The notes under the pieces were generated by a model. That model had not been told where the DNA came from, did not search any database, and saw only the letters and a program-made list of their open reading frames with translations. Below, one piece after another: positions 18,137 to 26,956 of a stretch of 64,000 nt of DNA (position 1 is its first letter; the number at the start of each line of letters is the position of its first letter). The stretch comes from Rossellomorea aquimaris (GTDB lineage: Bacteria; Bacillota; Bacilli; Bacillales; Bacillaceae_B), in assembly GCF_000935355.1 (NCBI RefSeq), contig NZ_JXZC01000009.1, positions 1-64,000 of the forward strand, read 5' to 3'. Made by a program: the position numbers and the translations under genes.

Positions 18137-18419
18137 CAAAGCCACCTCCTTACAATACAATCCATTATACATATCTATACTATTATTCTAGACAAATTCC
18201 TTGTTATTTAACCATATTAGTTATCGATTTTCTGTAAATATGGCTGAAGTTATTTTTCTGAAACTTGGAAAGATATTCTCTATTTTACTAAAAAATGAAT
18301 CAAAGGACTAGAGATAGGATTTAACATCCATATTTCCCTCATCACCTATAGATGAAAAATAAGTAAAACCATGCAAATGTTTAAATCAATGGGACATACT
18401 ACGAATGGAGGTGTTACAG

Positions 18420-18989
18420 ATGGCGGAACAAAAGGGACAACATGAAAAGATACAGGATGGAACAGTAGAAAGCAAGGAAAATCCACGTTTAGAGCAGAAT
18501 CAGGGTGAAAAACCACTATCGTTCATGGCGATGGTTGTAGTTACGGGCTTTATTGGCGGGATGTTATGGAGTTCAATTTCTTACCTTTGTTACTTTTTTT
18601 CCTTTACGAAAATCGAGCCAAATATCATTTTTGAGCCGTGGGCGGTTGGTGACTGGGTGGACAAATGGATTGGGATCGTCCTTTCCATTGTGGCGTACGG
18701 AGTGATTTCTATAGGTGTGGCCCTCATTTATTATGGTTTATTACGGAAATTCAAGTCTATGTGGGTAGGGGCCGCCTACGGTGTAGGGTTATATTTAGCT
18801 TTCTTTTTACTGCTCAATCCACTCTTTCCGAGCATTCAATCCTTTACATCCATTGATTATCACACCCTGATCACAACCTTATGCTTGTATATTTTGTATG
18901 GTGTATTTATTGGCTACTCCATTTCTTATGAAGAAAATGAATTGAGACATCAAGATCAGAAAGAAAAATCAGGGGAAGTTTCACATTGA
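18420..18989 (+). CDS. yqhR: YqhR, conserved membrane protein
   Basis: About 189 residues: a hydrophilic, Glu/Gln-rich N-terminus of about 35 residues, then four predicted transmembrane segments (MVVVTGFIGGMLWSSISYL, IGIVLSIVAYGVISIGVALIY, WVGAAYGVGLYLAFFLLL, LITTLCLYILYGVFIGYSI) and a charged C-terminus. It matches YqhR, of unknown function. ATG 18420 follows GGAGGTG (18407-18413). The 18173-18404 spacer to yqhP is divergent and AT-rich; no operator was recognised. Confidence 0.87.
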   Translation: MAEQKGQHEKIQDGTVESKENPRLEQNQGEKPLSFMAMVVVTGFIGGMLWSSISYLCYFFSFTKIEPNIIFEPWAVGDWVDKWIGIVLSIVAYGVISIGVALIYYGLLRKFKSMWVGAAYGVGLYLAFFLLLNPLFPSIQSFTSIDYHTLITTLCLYILYGVFIGYSISYEENELRHQDQKEKSGEVSH

Positions 18990-19040
18990 TAAATCCTCAT
19001 TATCAGACAATTATGTAGGTATAGGTAAAGGGTTTATGTT

Positions 19041-19071
19041 AGAATGTTCATGATGAACATTCTATTTTTTT
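19041..19071 (+). terminator. perfect palindrome plus T-run just before aroQ
   Basis: AGAATGTTCA-TGA-TGAACATTCT (19041-19063), then A and seven T. It reads as a terminator for yqhR but ends only a few bases before the aroQ ribosome binding site (AGGAG, 19073-19077), so it may also limit read-through into aroQ. Confidence 0.82.
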
Positions 19072-19083
19072 AGGAGTTTACAT

Positions 19084-19542
19084 ATGGTTAAAATTTTGCT
19101 TTTAAATGGTCCTAATTTAAATAGGCTGGGTAAACGTGAACCTGATATTTATGGACATGTCACCCTGCCTCAGCTTGAGGAAAAAATATCGAAACAAGCA
19201 GAAGATGAAGGTTTTCAACTCTTTTCAGCTCAATCGAACCATGAAGGGGAATTGATTGACTACATACACAAGGCAGAGGATGAAGGATATGGGGGAGTCA
19301 TATTGAACCCCGGTGCATTCACGCATTACAGCTATGCCATAAGAGACGCAGTGGCTTCGGTATCGGTACCGGTAGTGGAAGTGCATATATCAAATATCCA
19401 TGCCCGTGAAGCGTTTAGACATCAATCTGTCGTGGCAGCTGAAACGGTTGGCCAGATCGTCGGATTTGGGCTGTTTGGTTACGAACTGGCGTTACAAGCG
19501 ATCATAAAGAATATTAAGGGAGTGGAATACGATGAAAATTGA
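19084..19542 (+). CDS. aroQ: 3-dehydroquinate dehydratase, type II
   Basis: Dehydrates 3-dehydroquinate to 3-dehydroshikimate in chorismate synthesis. Its 152 residues form the dodecameric type II enzyme. The catalytic Tyr is in REPDIYGHVTL, the loop Arg precedes it, and NPGAFTHYSYAIRDA and EVHISNIHAREAFRHQS carry the substrate-binding Asn and the catalytic His. Its stop overlaps the following peptidase start by 11 bases. It is the second aromatic-pathway gene in the window, after aroK. Confidence 0.95.
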   Translation: MVKILLLNGPNLNRLGKREPDIYGHVTLPQLEEKISKQAEDEGFQLFSAQSNHEGELIDYIHKAEDEGYGGVILNPGAFTHYSYAIRDAVASVSVPVVEVHISNIHAREAFRHQSVVAAETVGQIVGFGLFGYELALQAIIKNIKGVEYDEN

Positions 19543-20596
19543 ACGATTACGCGAGACATTTTCAGGAAACGGAATTGACGGAATTCTCTTGACAAGTACC
19601 TATAACCGTCGTTACATGACGAACTTTACGGGTTCATCAGGTGTTGTCTTAATTTCTAAAGAGAAAGCATTATTCATAACAGATTTCCGTTACATCGAGC
19701 AAGCAACCGAGCAGGCAGCTGAATATGAAATCGTACAGCATACCGGACCAATCCATGAAGAAGTAGCCAAGCAAGCGAAAAAACTTGGAATTGAGAAATT
19801 AGGCTTTGAAAAGAACTACCTGACATATAGTGCGTATGAGAGCTACCGTGAAGTGTTGGAAGCAGAACTAGTCCCGGTATCAGGTCTGGTGGAAAAGTTA
19901 CGCTTGATTAAGACACCTGAAGAGCTTAAGATAATTAAGGATGCGGCGGATATTGCCGATGCAGCATTTAAGCATATATTAGATTTTATTAAACCGGGTG
20001 TGACAGAGTTAGAAGTTTCCAATGAATTAGAATTCTTCATGAGAAAAGCGGGAGCGACATCTTCATCATTTGATATCATCGTTGCTTCAGGTAATCGCTC
20101 TGCACTTCCTCATGGGGTTGCCAGTGATAAAGTGATTGAAAAAGGTGATTTTGTAACGTTGGATTATGGTGCATACTATAAAGGATATTGCTCCGATATG
20201 ACACGTACCTTATCTGTAGGAGAACCAAGTGAGAAATTGAAAGAGATCTATGATGTCGTTCTACAATCACAGCTCCTTGCCATGGAAAAGATCAAGCCGG
20301 GTATGACAGGTAAAGAAGCGGATGCTATTGCTCGTGATTACATAACAGAAAAAGGTTATGGTGAGTATTTCGGACATTCACTGGGCCACGGAATCGGCCT
20401 TGAAGTCCATGAAGGACCAGGATTGTCCTCCCGTTCCGATGTGGTATTGGAACCTGGAATGATCGTAACGGTTGAACCGGGAGTCTATGTTCCAGGTGTA
20501 GGCGGTGTTCGTATTGAAGATGATACACTCATAACAGAAGATTCCAATGAAACACTGACACACTCTACAAAAGATCTAATCATTCTACCATTGTAG
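19532..20596 (+). CDS. papA: Xaa-Pro aminopeptidase, M24 family (YqhT)
   Basis: Cytoplasmic metallopeptidase that removes N-terminal residues before proline. The 354 residues form a creatinase N-domain followed by the pita-bread fold. The metal ligands are visible: Asp in LDYGAYYKGYCSDMTRT (two Asp), His in GHSLGHGIGLEVHE, and Glu in VEPGVYVPGVGGVRIED (two Glu). It overlaps aroQ and lies 38 bases before efp, the same arrangement as B. subtilis yqhS-yqhT-efp. It may help clear Xaa-Pro peptides. The link to EF-P (proline-stall relief) is only by neighbourhood. Confidence 0.92.
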   Translation: MKIERLRETFSGNGIDGILLTSTYNRRYMTNFTGSSGVVLISKEKALFITDFRYIEQATEQAAEYEIVQHTGPIHEEVAKQAKKLGIEKLGFEKNYLTYSAYESYREVLEAELVPVSGLVEKLRLIKTPEELKIIKDAADIADAAFKHILDFIKPGVTELEVSNELEFFMRKAGATSSSFDIIVASGNRSALPHGVASDKVIEKGDFVTLDYGAYYKGYCSDMTRTLSVGEPSEKLKEIYDVVLQSQLLAMEKIKPGMTGKEADAIARDYITEKGYGEYFGHSLGHGIGLEVHEGPGLSSRSDVVLEPGMIVTVEPGVYVPGVGGVRIEDDTLITEDSNETLTHSTKDLIILPL

Positions 20597-20634
20597 TCCC
20601 TACACAGGTCTACTAGACAATAGGAGGAAAAAAC

Positions 20635-21192
20635 ATGATTTCAGTAAATGATTTTCGTACAGGTTTGACAATTGAAGTCGACAACGGGATTTGGCGAGTA
20701 ATTGATTTCCAACACGTTAAACCGGGTAAAGGAGCAGCCTTCGTTCGCTCTAAACTTCGTAACCTTCGCACTGGTGCCATCCAGGAAAAAACATTCCGTG
20801 CTGGTGAAAAAGTAGGGAAAGCTCAAATTGATAACCGTAAAATGCAATATCTGTATGCGAATGGTGACATGCATGTATTCATGGACAACGAAAGCTATGA
20901 TCAAATCGAACTTCCTGCTTCTTCAATTGAATATGAATTGAAATACCTGAAAGAAAACATGGAAGTGTCCATCATGATGTATGGAGGAGAAACTCTAGGA
21001 GTTGAACTTCCAAACTCAGTTGAATTGAAAGTAACTGAAACAGAACCGGGCATCAAAGGTGACACAGCTTCCGGTGGTTCAAAACCTGCTACCGTTGAAA
21101 CAGGATTGGTGGTTAACGTTCCGTTCTTCGTCAACGAAGGAGACACATTGATCATTAATACAACTGACGGATCTTATGTATCACGTGGATAA
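20635..21192 (+). CDS. efp: Elongation factor P
   Basis: Ribosome rescue factor that relieves stalls at polyproline. The 185 residues carry the KOW-like N domain and two OB domains. The modified loop lysine is K32 in [10 protein letters not shown]; in Bacillus it receives 5-aminopentanol. The RBS is AGGAGG and a strong terminator follows. Confidence 0.96.
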   Translation: MISVNDFRTGLTIEVDNGIWRVIDFQHVKPGKGAAFVRSKLRNLRTGAIQEKTFRAGEKVGKAQIDNRKMQYLYANGDMHVFMDNESYDQIELPASSIEYELKYLKENMEVSIMMYGGETLGVELPNSVELKVTETEPGIKGDTASGGSKPATVETGLVVNVPFFVNEGDTLIINTTDGSYVSRG

Positions 21193-21200
21193 ATAATATG

Positions 21201-21240
21201 AAAAGCCTGAACGGGATTACTCTCGTTCAGGCTTTTTTTT
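21201..21240 (+). terminator. intrinsic terminator of efp
   Basis: AAAAGCCTGAACG / CGTTCAGGCTTTTTTTT with a 10-base loop. Confidence 0.92.
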
Positions 21241-21342
21241 GCATTATGAATTTGTCATGAATCGACATCCCCGTCCCCCTCATCCACCTCACCCCAATTC
21301 AAAACCCTTCCAATCCCCACCTCAAATCTTCCAACTCTACTG

Positions 21343-21370
21343 TCATAATCTTATTTTACTAGAATACATT
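21343..21370 (+). promoter_or_regulatory. possible sigma-E promoter of the spoIIIA operon
   Basis: TCATAATC (21343-21350) and AATACATT (21363-21370) resemble sigma-E -35 and -10 elements (-10 CATACAHT). The spacing of 12 is slightly short. The spoIIIA operon is a known mother-cell sigma-E operon. Confidence 0.45.
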
Positions 21371-21443
21371 GTATTATCGGGAAGCATGTATGAAGAGCGA
21401 CGTCATATATTCCGAAGTGGAACAAGATTAGGAGGTACTTAAA

Positions 21444-22367
21444 ATGCAAGAAGTTCTAGCCTTACTACCCAGCACTATTTCTGACAAAGTCCTGAGCCTT
21501 CCACAAGATCTTATTGACCGAATTGAAGAAATAAGGGTTCGTACCAACCGTGTGTTGGAGGTCACGGCCAGGGGGAAACCATATTTTCTTTCTTATACCG
21601 TTACCGAGGAAGATAGCGAACAGCTCATAAACAAACTATCCGGGCATTCATTTTATACATTGGAAGAGGAACTGAAGAGAGGCTATATCACAATTGAAGG
21701 GGGACATCGTGTCGGCCTTGCCGGAAAGGTTATTCTAGAAGGTGGTGTGGTGAAAGGAATTCGGCATCTGTCTTCCTTCAACATCCGTATTGCGAGACAA
21801 AAGCTTGGCATAGCTCAATCGTTATTCCCATATGTTTATGATAATGGCTGGAAGCATACGATGATTATCGGTTCGCCGCAGACAGGGAAAACCACATTGC
21901 TCAGGGACCTTGCACGTATGATATCGACGGGCGTCCCGGACAAAGATATCCCCCCGTTTAAAGTCGGTATTGTCGATGAACGTTCCGAAATTGCCGGCTG
22001 TGTAAATGGAATCCCTCAGCTGTTGTTCGGGCCAAGGGTTGATGTGTTGGATGCATGTCCAAAAGCTGAAGGGATGATGATGCTGATCCGCTCCATGAGT
22101 CCAGACGTCCTGATCGTGGATGAGATTGGCCGGATAGAAGATGGTCAAGCTATCCAGGAAGCCGTTAATGCCGGTATTACCCTTGTGATGACGACTCATG
22201 GATCTACATTTGGTGAAGTAGCGAAGAGACCCGTTATCAAGGACATTGTGAATCTTCAAACCATCGAGCGGTTTATTGAACTAAGGAGAGGGGATGAGCC
22301 TGGTAAGGTTCATGAAGTGTGGAATGAACATGGTCAATCTCTTCTGGAAAAAGTGAGTGTGACATAA
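21444..22367 (+). CDS. spoIIIAA: Stage III sporulation protein AA (ATPase)
   Basis: Cytoplasmic ATPase of the SpoIIIA-SpoIIQ channel (feeding tube) between mother cell and forespore; related to secretion ATPases. The 307 residues have Walker A GSPQTGKTT (about 141-149), Walker B VLIVDEIG and a TTHG segment. It is the first gene of the complete spoIIIAA-AH operon and abuts spoIIIAB. RBS AGGAGG. Confidence 0.96.
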   Translation: MQEVLALLPSTISDKVLSLPQDLIDRIEEIRVRTNRVLEVTARGKPYFLSYTVTEEDSEQLINKLSGHSFYTLEEELKRGYITIEGGHRVGLAGKVILEGGVVKGIRHLSSFNIRIARQKLGIAQSLFPYVYDNGWKHTMIIGSPQTGKTTLLRDLARMISTGVPDKDIPPFKVGIVDERSEIAGCVNGIPQLLFGPRVDVLDACPKAEGMMMLIRSMSPDVLIVDEIGRIEDGQAIQEAVNAGITLVMTTHGSTFGEVAKRPVIKDIVNLQTIERFIELRRGDEPGKVHEVWNEHGQSLLEKVSVT

Positions 22368-22883
22368 ATGATTAAACTAATCGGTGCTGTTTTTATCCTG
22401 CTTTCTACTTCCTGGGCTGGTTTCGAAGCGTCAAAATATTTAACGGAAAGACCGAGGCAGCTACGGTTGTTGAAGGTAGCCCTTCAGTCATTGGAAGCAG
22501 AAATCACTTACAGCCATACCCCCTTGCATGAAGCATCAAGAAAGATCTCCAAGCAGCTGCAAAAACCTGTTTCTTGGTTCTTTGAAACATTCTCAAAGAA
22601 ATTGACGGAACGGGAGATTTCAGTGAAGAAAGCGTGGGAAGAAAGCCTGACTGATATATGGAAACTAACGGCTTTTAAAACAGGTGAGTATGAGATCCTC
22701 AAACAATTCGGAGAAAACCTTGGCAAACACGACATGATGACGCAACAGAAACATATACAGTTAGCGCTAAAACATCTGGAAAGAGAAGAATTGGAAGCCA
22801 TTGAGAAGCAGAGGAAGTATGAAAAGATGACAAAGAGTTTAGGCTTTTTATCGGGTTTATTACTGATCATTCTATTACTTTAA
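22368..22883 (+). CDS. spoIIIAB: Stage III sporulation protein AB
   Basis: A 171-residue GspF-like protein with N-terminal hydrophobic anchor (LIGAVFILLSTSWAGF) and C-terminal helix (SLGFLSGLLLIILLL). It acts as a membrane platform partner of SpoIIIAA. It starts directly after the spoIIIAA stop. Confidence 0.95.
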   Translation: MIKLIGAVFILLSTSWAGFEASKYLTERPRQLRLLKVALQSLEAEITYSHTPLHEASRKISKQLQKPVSWFFETFSKKLTEREISVKKAWEESLTDIWKLTAFKTGEYEILKQFGENLGKHDMMTQQKHIQLALKHLEREELEAIEKQRKYEKMTKSLGFLSGLLLIILLL

Positions 22884-22955
22884 CCATGATCCATACCATT
22901 TATAAATACCGATCGCTTGCGGGAACAGCTTATAGAAACCAGGAGGGAAACAAAT

Positions 22956-23162
22956 ATGGGAATTGATGTGGATATTATTTTTAAGATCGCAGGGGTAGGG
23001 ATTGTGGTGGCCTTTTTGCATACGATTTTAGATCAAGTCGGAAAGAAGGAATATGCACAGTGGGTTACCCTCTTTGGATTCATCTATATTCTGTTTATGG
23101 TGGCCTCGATTGTCGATGACTTGTTCCAGAAGATTAAATCAGTCTTCTTATATCAAGGATAG
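22956..23162 (+). CDS. spoIIIAC: Stage III sporulation protein AC
   Basis: A 68-residue membrane protein, MGIDVDIIFKIAGVGIVVAFLHTILDQVGKK..., with two hydrophobic segments, nearly identical to B. subtilis SpoIIIAC. ATG 22956 follows AGGAGGG; a longer in-frame start at 22917 lacks one. It forms part of the channel with SpoIIIAD. Confidence 0.95.
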   Translation: MGIDVDIIFKIAGVGIVVAFLHTILDQVGKKEYAQWVTLFGFIYILFMVASIVDDLFQKIKSVFLYQG

Positions 23163-23176
23163 AGGGGGCGTCCGCG

Positions 23177-23569
23177 ATTGAAATCATTCAAATTGTTGGT
23201 ATAGCACTGGTAGCGACTTTTCTGGCTTTGATCGTGAAAGAACAGAAACCCAATTTTGCTTTTTTGCTTATTGTGTTTGTTGGATGTTCAATTTTTTTGT
23301 TTCTGATCGATCAAATCTACTCCATCATTCATATGATTGAGAAACTTGCTGCAAATGCAAATGTAAATATGGTGTATGTAGAGACCATTCTCAAAATTAT
23401 CGGCATCGCCTACATAGCGGAATTTGCTTCTCACATTACAAAAGATGCCGGGCAGGGGGCACTTGCGGCGAAAGTGGAACTTGCAGGGAAAATCTTAATT
23501 TTAGCAATGGCGGTACCTATCCTAACAGTGATCATCGAAACGATTATCAACATGATCCCAACTGGATAA
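23177..23569 (+). CDS. spoIIIAD: Stage III sporulation protein AD (probable ATT start)
   Basis: A polytopic membrane component of the SpoIIIA channel. The reading from 23177, IEIIQIVGIALVATFLALIVKEQKP, matches the family N-terminus including the first membrane helix. Between the in-frame stop at 23135 and TTG 23228 there is no ATG, GTG or TTG. TTG 23228 would delete the first helix (MIVKEQ...). ATT 23177 lies 9 bases after GAGGGGG (23162-23168), so it is the likely start, giving 130 residues (133 in B. subtilis). It follows spoIIIAC by 14 bases. Confidence 0.88.
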   Translation: MEIIQIVGIALVATFLALIVKEQKPNFAFLLIVFVGCSIFLFLIDQIYSIIHMIEKLAANANVNMVYVETILKIIGIAYIAEFASHITKDAGQGALAAKVELAGKILILAMAVPILTVIIETIINMIPTG

Positions 23570-23594
23570 GCGAAACGTTAAGAGGTGGAAAAAA

Positions 23595-24794
23595 TTGTTG
23601 CCATTACATCGAATACTCGTCATAGCACTCGTAATCTTTTTCATTGGCGCCTCTAGTGGACAAGCAGAAGAAGGGGATGAACAGAATCCTCCTGATTCAA
23701 CAATTCAGCAGCATATGATTGATCAACAGATAGATCAGTTAGGAATTGAAGAATTAAAAGGGTTCTGGAATAGCATCGTCGACCAATACGGCGGCTATCT
23801 TCCTGAAAGTCAAAAAGGCAGTTTGGTTGATTTCATAAAAGGAGAAAAAGAGTTTTCTTTTAAAGCATGGTTCAGTGGGATATTCAAGTTTGCCTTCCAG
23901 GAACTTGTGATGAATGGAAAGCTATTAGGAACACTGATCATGCTCACGATCTTCAGTATGTTTCTCCAATCCCTGCAGAATGCATTTGAAGGAGGGAGTG
24001 TGAGCAAGGTTGCATACAGTATTGTCTTCATGGTGTTGATCATCATCGCCCTTAATAGTTTTCATGTGGCGATCGATTACACCCGGGATGCCATTTCCAC
24101 CATGATTCACTTCATTATCGCCCTCATCCCGCTAATGTTAGCTCTCATTGCCGCTTCTGGAGGAGTTGTGTCTGCAGCATTTTTCCATCCGGTGATTATC
24201 TTTTTAATGAATACAAGCGGTTTATTGATTCAAAATGTCGTTCTCCCCCTGCTATTCCTGGCGGCCCTTTTGAGTATTGTAAGTACCCTTTCCAGTCATT
24301 ATAAAGTGACGCAGCTGGCCCAGTTATTACGTACATGGAGCATAGGGTTACTAGGAGCCTTCATGACCGTTTTCCTTGGTGTTATATCCGTCCAGGGAGC
24401 AACGGCAGCGGTGACAGATGGGATTACCATTCGGACAGCGAAATTTGTGACAGGGAATTTTGTACCTGTGATCGGAAGGATGTTCACAGACGCCACCGAT
24501 ACAGTGATCAGCGCTTCCGTTCTGTTAAAGAATACGGTGGGAATCGCTGGTGTGGCCATTGTTCTTATCATTGCAGCCTTTCCGGCAATCAAGATCCTCA
24601 TGATTGCGTTTATTTATAAATTAGCAGCGGCACTACTGCAACCACTCGGTGGCGGGCCGGTGATTGAATGTCTCGATATCATTGCGAAAAGTGTGATTTA
24701 TGTCTTTGCGGCCCTTGCCATTGTGTCCTTTATGTTCTTTTTGAGTCTTACTGTCATCATTGCAGCAGGAAATATCACGATGATGATGCGATAA
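23595..24794 (+). CDS. spoIIIAE: Stage III sporulation protein AE
   Basis: A 399-residue polytopic membrane protein with an N-terminal signal-like helix ending near SSGQAEE, an extracytoplasmic acidic region of about 80 residues, then about seven or eight hydrophobic helices including ALIPLMLALIAASGGVV and the conserved LQPLGGGPVIECLD. It is the largest membrane component of the spoIIIA channel. Start TTG 23595 or 23598 after GAGGTGG. Confidence 0.94.
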   Translation: MLPLHRILVIALVIFFIGASSGQAEEGDEQNPPDSTIQQHMIDQQIDQLGIEELKGFWNSIVDQYGGYLPESQKGSLVDFIKGEKEFSFKAWFSGIFKFAFQELVMNGKLLGTLIMLTIFSMFLQSLQNAFEGGSVSKVAYSIVFMVLIIIALNSFHVAIDYTRDAISTMIHFIIALIPLMLALIAASGGVVSAAFFHPVIIFLMNTSGLLIQNVVLPLLFLAALLSIVSTLSSHYKVTQLAQLLRTWSIGLLGAFMTVFLGVISVQGATAAVTDGITIRTAKFVTGNFVPVIGRMFTDATDTVISASVLLKNTVGIAGVAIVLIIAAFPAIKILMIAFIYKLAAALLQPLGGGPVIECLDIIAKSVIYVFAALAIVSFMFFLSLTVIIAAGNITMMMR

Positions 24795-24812
24795 AGAGGA
24801 AGGAGTACCGTC

Positions 24813-25436
24813 ATGTCATTTCTCACCGATTGGATTACAAATATCATAATCTTTGTTCTCTTAGCCACCGTCATTGACATGCTTCTTCCAAGCTCCAATA
24901 TGCAAAAATATGCGAAAATCGTGACTGGCTTATTATTGATCACTATCATCCTGACACCATTGTTTAAATTGATGGCAACCGATTTTGATAAGGTGCTCGA
25001 ATCAGTTGATATAAATGGAGATTCCCGGAATAATTCAGTAGAAAATTTAATAGAAATGAAGAAAAAAGAAATACAAGCCTCACAACGTGCATATATTTTA
25101 GAACAGATGGCTGTCCAAATGAAACAACAAGCTGAAAAGGAGATGATGGATGAACACGGTAAGGTCATTGAGAAGGTTATGGTAAAAGCAGATGATTTGG
25201 AGAATGTCCCGGATAGTATCACAGAAGTGACAGTGATTGTAAAAGAAAAACAAGAAAACACCACGATTGAAACTGTTCAGAACGTGGAGATCGATACGGG
25301 AGCTGAGCGGAGAAAGAAAATGCCTGAAGAAAGTACGTCCCAAATGGCCTCCTTACTTGCCAAGCAATGGAATCTTACACCAGACAAAATAATCATTACA
25401 GTTGAAGGGGGGACTGGGGAAGCCGATGAACTTTAA
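24813..25436 (+). CDS. spoIIIAF: Stage III sporulation protein AF
   Basis: A 207-residue protein with two N-terminal helices (WITNIIIFVLLATVIDMLL, IVTGLLLITIILTPLF) and a soluble domain with a Lys/Glu/Gln-rich predicted coiled coil (about 75-125) leading to a ring-building-motif-like C domain. It is likely a ring subunit of the channel. It overlaps spoIIIAG by 11 bases. Confidence 0.94.
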   Translation: MSFLTDWITNIIIFVLLATVIDMLLPSSNMQKYAKIVTGLLLITIILTPLFKLMATDFDKVLESVDINGDSRNNSVENLIEMKKKEIQASQRAYILEQMAVQMKQQAEKEMMDEHGKVIEKVMVKADDLENVPDSITEVTVIVKEKQENTTIETVQNVEIDTGAERRKKMPEESTSQMASLLAKQWNLTPDKIIITVEGGTGEADEL

Positions 25437-26079
25437 TAAAGGTCCGCTTAACGCATTGAAGGAATGGCTGTCAAAGGAAAATGCGAATTCACCGCCAAAG
25501 GATAAAAAAGGAAATAAGTTTCAATACTTTCTCATTGTGCTACTAATAGGTGTCGCCTTTATGCTGATCAGTGATCTTTGGGGCAAGGATAGCAGCTTAG
25601 AGGTCTCGAAATCAGTAGACGAAGAAGTTCCTGAAGAAGTCGCTACATTCGGCTCAGGCCATAAGGAATCTGATGGCTCTATGAGAGGGTACGAAGATCA
25701 ATACGAAAACCAACTGAAAGAAGCCCTGGATCAGATTGTCGGGGTGAGTGAAGTGCATGTTGTGGTCAATGTAGAGGCAACTGAGTCAAAAATATATGAA
25801 AAGAATGAATCCACACAGTCACAAACAACCTCAGAAGAAGATAAGCAAGGTGGAAAACGATCGATAGAGGATAAATCACAAGAGGAAGAAATGGTCATCG
25901 TGAGGGATGGAGAGAAAGAAGTTCCCATTGTGAAAGAAACTAAAAAACCTAAAGTCAGCGGTGTCCTTGTTGTAGCAAAAGGCGCCGATAATATACAAAT
26001 CAAAAAATGGATCATAGAGGCTGTTACCCGTGGATTAGACGTACCAAGTCACCGGGTATCGGTTCTGCCCAAAAAATAA
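25426..26079 (+). CDS. spoIIIAG: Stage III sporulation protein AG
   Basis: About 217 residues with one helix (YFLIVLLIGVAFMLISDLW) and an extracytoplasmic ring domain. Its conserved pieces are YEDQYENQLKEALDQIVGVSEVHVVVNVEA and GVLVVAKGADN...VTRGLDVPSHRVSVLPKK. B. subtilis SpoIIIAG forms a large 30-mer ring in the intermembrane space. ATG 25426 is inside spoIIIAF; the ORF extends further 5' but homologues start here. Confidence 0.94.
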   Translation: MNFNKGPLNALKEWLSKENANSPPKDKKGNKFQYFLIVLLIGVAFMLISDLWGKDSSLEVSKSVDEEVPEEVATFGSGHKESDGSMRGYEDQYENQLKEALDQIVGVSEVHVVVNVEATESKIYEKNESTQSQTTSEEDKQGGKRSIEDKSQEEEMVIVRDGEKEVPIVKETKKPKVSGVLVVAKGADNIQIKKWIIEAVTRGLDVPSHRVSVLPKK

Positions 26080-26093
26080 GGGGGAAATGATAG

Positions 26094-26642
26094 ATGTTAC
26101 TAAAAAAACAAACGGTTTGGTTATTAACGATGTTGAGTCTTGTGATCGTGCTATCAGTATACTACATTACTTCTCCAACGCAGCAAGTGACAGATATGGC
26201 TTATGAAGAAAAGGACGGAAAAGAACAAGCCAAGGAAGATGGTAAAGAAACCATGTCTGATATGGAAGTGGTAACGGACGCTGCTGGAAATGAAATGTTT
26301 GAAGCATTAAGAATTGAAGTATTGGACCAACGCGAACAGCTTCGTGAAGAATTAGAAGCAAAAGTAGCCAACGCCGATGTATCAGCAGAAGAAAAGAGTG
26401 CCGCCTATGAAGAAATGGAAAACTTGAGAGAGTTAGCCATGACAGAATCTGTTTTAGAGACAATGATCAAAACAATGGGTTACGAAGATGCCTTAGTCAG
26501 AGCTAACGGTGAAAACATCCGTATTACCGTGAAGTCCGACAAAGAACATTCAACAGCCGATGCGAATGAAATCATCCGCCTCGTGATGAGTGAAGTGGGA
26601 CAAATGAAGCCTGTAGCAGTAGAGTTTCAGCCAACAAATTAA
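26094..26642 (+). CDS. spoIIIAH: Stage III sporulation protein AH
   Basis: A 182-residue single-pass protein (helix VWLLTMLSLVIVLSVYYI). It has a YscJ/FliF-like ring-building domain after a predicted coiled coil rich in Glu/Lys. It binds forespore SpoIIQ across the septum. It is shorter than the B. subtilis protein (218) by loss of linker sequence only. It ends the operon before a strong terminator. Confidence 0.95.
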   Translation: MLLKKQTVWLLTMLSLVIVLSVYYITSPTQQVTDMAYEEKDGKEQAKEDGKETMSDMEVVTDAAGNEMFEALRIEVLDQREQLREELEAKVANADVSAEEKSAAYEEMENLRELAMTESVLETMIKTMGYEDALVRANGENIRITVKSDKEHSTADANEIIRLVMSEVGQMKPVAVEFQPTN

Positions 26643-26651
26643 ACTAAAATA

Positions 26652-26693
26652 AAGCCACTCAAAGAATTTCCTTTGAGTGGCATTTTTTTTTTT
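26652..26693 (+). terminator. intrinsic terminator of spoIIIA operon
   Basis: GCCACTCAAAG / CTTTGAGTGGC stem, then A and a run of eleven T. Confidence 0.95.
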
Positions 26694-26879
26694 GAAGGAC
26701 GAAGTTTAATAGGCTTCAGGGGCTGCATTTCTGCCATAAAATGACTTCAAACTCTATAAATACTGACTCGTAATAACAGAGAAATAAAAAATCCTTTCTA
26801 TTATTTTATTTTTTCAGCGAAAAGGTCTAGAATAGAGAGTAGAGTTGTATGCGCTTTACAGAATGGTAGGAATCACATA

Positions 26880-26909
26880 TTGAATTTATACGAGGTATTA
26901 TCGTATGAT
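26880..26909 (+). promoter_or_regulatory. accB promoter with dyad operator candidate
   Basis: TTGAAT (26880-26885) and TATGAT (26904-26909) with an 18-base spacer. The dyad ATACGA-N7-TCGTAT (26888-26906) lies inside the spacer and overlaps the -10, the classic position for a repressor site. It is not a FapR-type box. The rest of 26694-26879 shows nothing recognised. Confidence 0.45.
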
Positions 26910-26956
26910 ATTAGTAGCTAGTCATAATTTTTAAAACTATAAGAGGGGTGTCAACC

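Noticed and set aside
23228..23569. spoIIIAD starting at TTG 23228
   Set aside because: It would delete the first membrane helix conserved in the family and lacks an SD at the right distance.
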